Below are positions 6,924 to 7,265 of a stretch of 7,265 nt of DNA, in pieces. Under the pieces are notes generated by a model. That model was not told the DNA's origin. It worked only from the letters and a program-made list of their open reading frames with translations, and searched no databases. A program made the position numbers and the translations under genes. Location of the stretch: contig JALWLM010000113.1 in the NCBI GenBank assembly GCA_027084145.1, forward strand, positions 1 to 7,265, given 5' to 3'. This stretch comes from Crocinitomicaceae bacterium (GTDB lineage Bacteria; Bacteroidota; Bacteroidia; Flavobacteriales_D; Crocinitomicaceae). The number at the start of each line of letters is the position of its first letter. Position 1 is the first letter of the stretch.

Positions 6924-6946
6924 AACGTTATTTTTTTGTTAACGTT
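6924..6946. repeat. Repeated TAACGTT motif in divergent spacer
   Basis: The spacer between the START-like gene and the methyltransferase (6823-7009) is strongly AT-rich and has no open gene. Within it AACGTTA (6924-6930) and TAACGTT (6940-6946) form a 7-base inverted repeat around a 9-base T-rich loop. Because the core AACGTT is itself a palindrome, the two also read as direct repeats of TAACGTT 17 bases apart. The first copy extends to a perfect 10-base palindrome, ATAACGTTAT (6922-6931). Two copies about 1.6 helical turns apart just upstream of the methyltransferase promoter could be an operator. It is not a convincing terminator: neighbouring genes point away from it and the stem is weak. 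Confidence 0.4.
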
Positions 6947-6949
6947 CTG

Positions 6950-6980
6950 CTGATAAAACAATTTATAAAAAGTATCTTTG
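6950..6980 (+). promoter_or_regulatory. Candidate promoter for the methyltransferase gene
   Basis: TATCTTTG (6973-6980) matches the Bacteroidota -7 consensus TAnnTTTG. A CTG (6950-6952) 20 bases upstream is a one-mismatch fit to the -33 TTG. The gene's ATG follows 29 bases after the -7 element, behind an A-rich leader without a Shine-Dalgarno sequence, as is usual in this phylum. It is a match by eye, supported by its position. Confidence 0.45.
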
Positions 6981-7009
6981 AAATTAGATAAATTCAGAAA
7001 TAATAAAAT

Positions 7010-7265
7010 ATGGACGGAAAAAGTCTGACACCGCAGGAAGTAAAACTGCAACAGTTGAAAGAAATATTGCCGGAAGCTTTTACCGAGGGAAAAATAGATT
7101 GGGAAAAACTAAAAGCTACGCTTGGAGAAGATATTAACTTTGCCAACGAAAGATATGTACTTAATTGGGCGGGGAAAAGTGATGCGTTTAAAGTATTGCA
7201 AGCACCAACAACCAAAACGCTTGTGCCCGACAAAGAACAATCAGTAAACTTTGACGAGACCGAAC
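7010..7265 (+). CDS. Site-specific DNA-methyltransferase, type III restriction-modification Mod-like, N-terminal fragment
   Basis: An ATG at 7010-7012 opens 85 codons that run off the right edge. The protein begins MDGKSLTPQEVKLQQLKEI and continues with PEAFTEGKIDWEKLK (residues 21-35), GEDINFANERYVLNWAGK (38-55) and TPTTKTLVPDKEQSVNFDE (66-84). I recognise this as the region ahead of the catalytic part of type III Mod adenine methyltransferases, where the string ESVNFDTTEN precedes the AdoMet-binding core. The catalytic DPPY motif would lie beyond the window, so activity cannot be judged. In such systems Mod both methylates its site and gives target recognition to the Res nuclease. By my count 105 of 256 bases are G or C (about 41%), and CCG, CTG, GCG and ACG codons are commoner than in sampled stretches of most minus-strand genes, a mild hint of transfer. 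Confidence 0.75.
   Translation, partial: MDGKSLTPQEVKLQQLKEILPEAFTEGKIDWEKLKATLGEDINFANERYVLNWAGKSDAFKVLQAPTTKTLVPDKEQSVNFDETE

Noticed and set aside
6994..7233. A 79-codon minus-strand frame with a hydrophobic, serine-rich product
   Set aside because: It is antisense to the methyltransferase fragment, whose family motifs are recognisable, and it overlaps that gene's leader.
1..7265. tRNA, rRNA, CRISPR array, insertion sequence or attachment site
   Set aside because: No cloverleaf, spaced repeat array, transposase or terminal inverted repeat was seen; nearly all sequence is accounted for by the protein genes.

Overview
This AT-rich 7.3 kb window most likely comes from a bacterium of the phylum Bacteroidota. 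The evidence is a START-like domain protein of the kind found in that phylum, an enlarged LptF/LptG permease with the FWKYIDDLMGKG motif, a fused RibBA, candidate promoters of the TAnnTTTG type, and no clear Shine-Dalgarno sequences. The genus cannot be named from this sequence alone.

Layout: almost everything is on the minus strand, so it reads from right to left. The first block starts near 6822 with a small START-like protein. It continues through an LptF/LptG-family permease (4938-6407) and two GT4-type glycosyltransferases (3766-4941 and 2598-3788). The permease stop overlaps the first glycosyltransferase start as ATGA, and the two glycosyltransferases overlap by 23 bases, so these three genes look translationally coupled. 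A 46-base gap holds a candidate promoter for the second block. That block contains ribBA (1337-2551), a LolD-type ABC ATPase (677-1333; 3-base gap) and a TIGR02757/DUF2400 family protein whose start overlaps the ATPase stop as TAATG and which runs off the left edge.

At the right edge a gene on the plus strand (7010 onward) diverges from the block. Its first 85 residues look like the N-terminus of a type III restriction-modification methyltransferase (Mod). Its base composition is somewhat richer in G+C, and this may be the edge of an acquired defence island. The 187-base divergent spacer (6823-7009) is very AT-rich, with a repeated TAACGTT motif and a candidate promoter for the methyltransferase.

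Functionally the first block is about the cell envelope: lipopolysaccharide export (LptF/G) plus sugar transfer. The second mixes riboflavin synthesis, a probable lipoprotein-release ATPase and an uncharacterised protein that may resemble a DNA glycosylase. I found no clearly undescribed multi-gene system. The best leads are the DUF2400/glycosylase resemblance, the long insertion in the permease, obligatory non-ATG starts in two genes, and what lies beyond the right edge.
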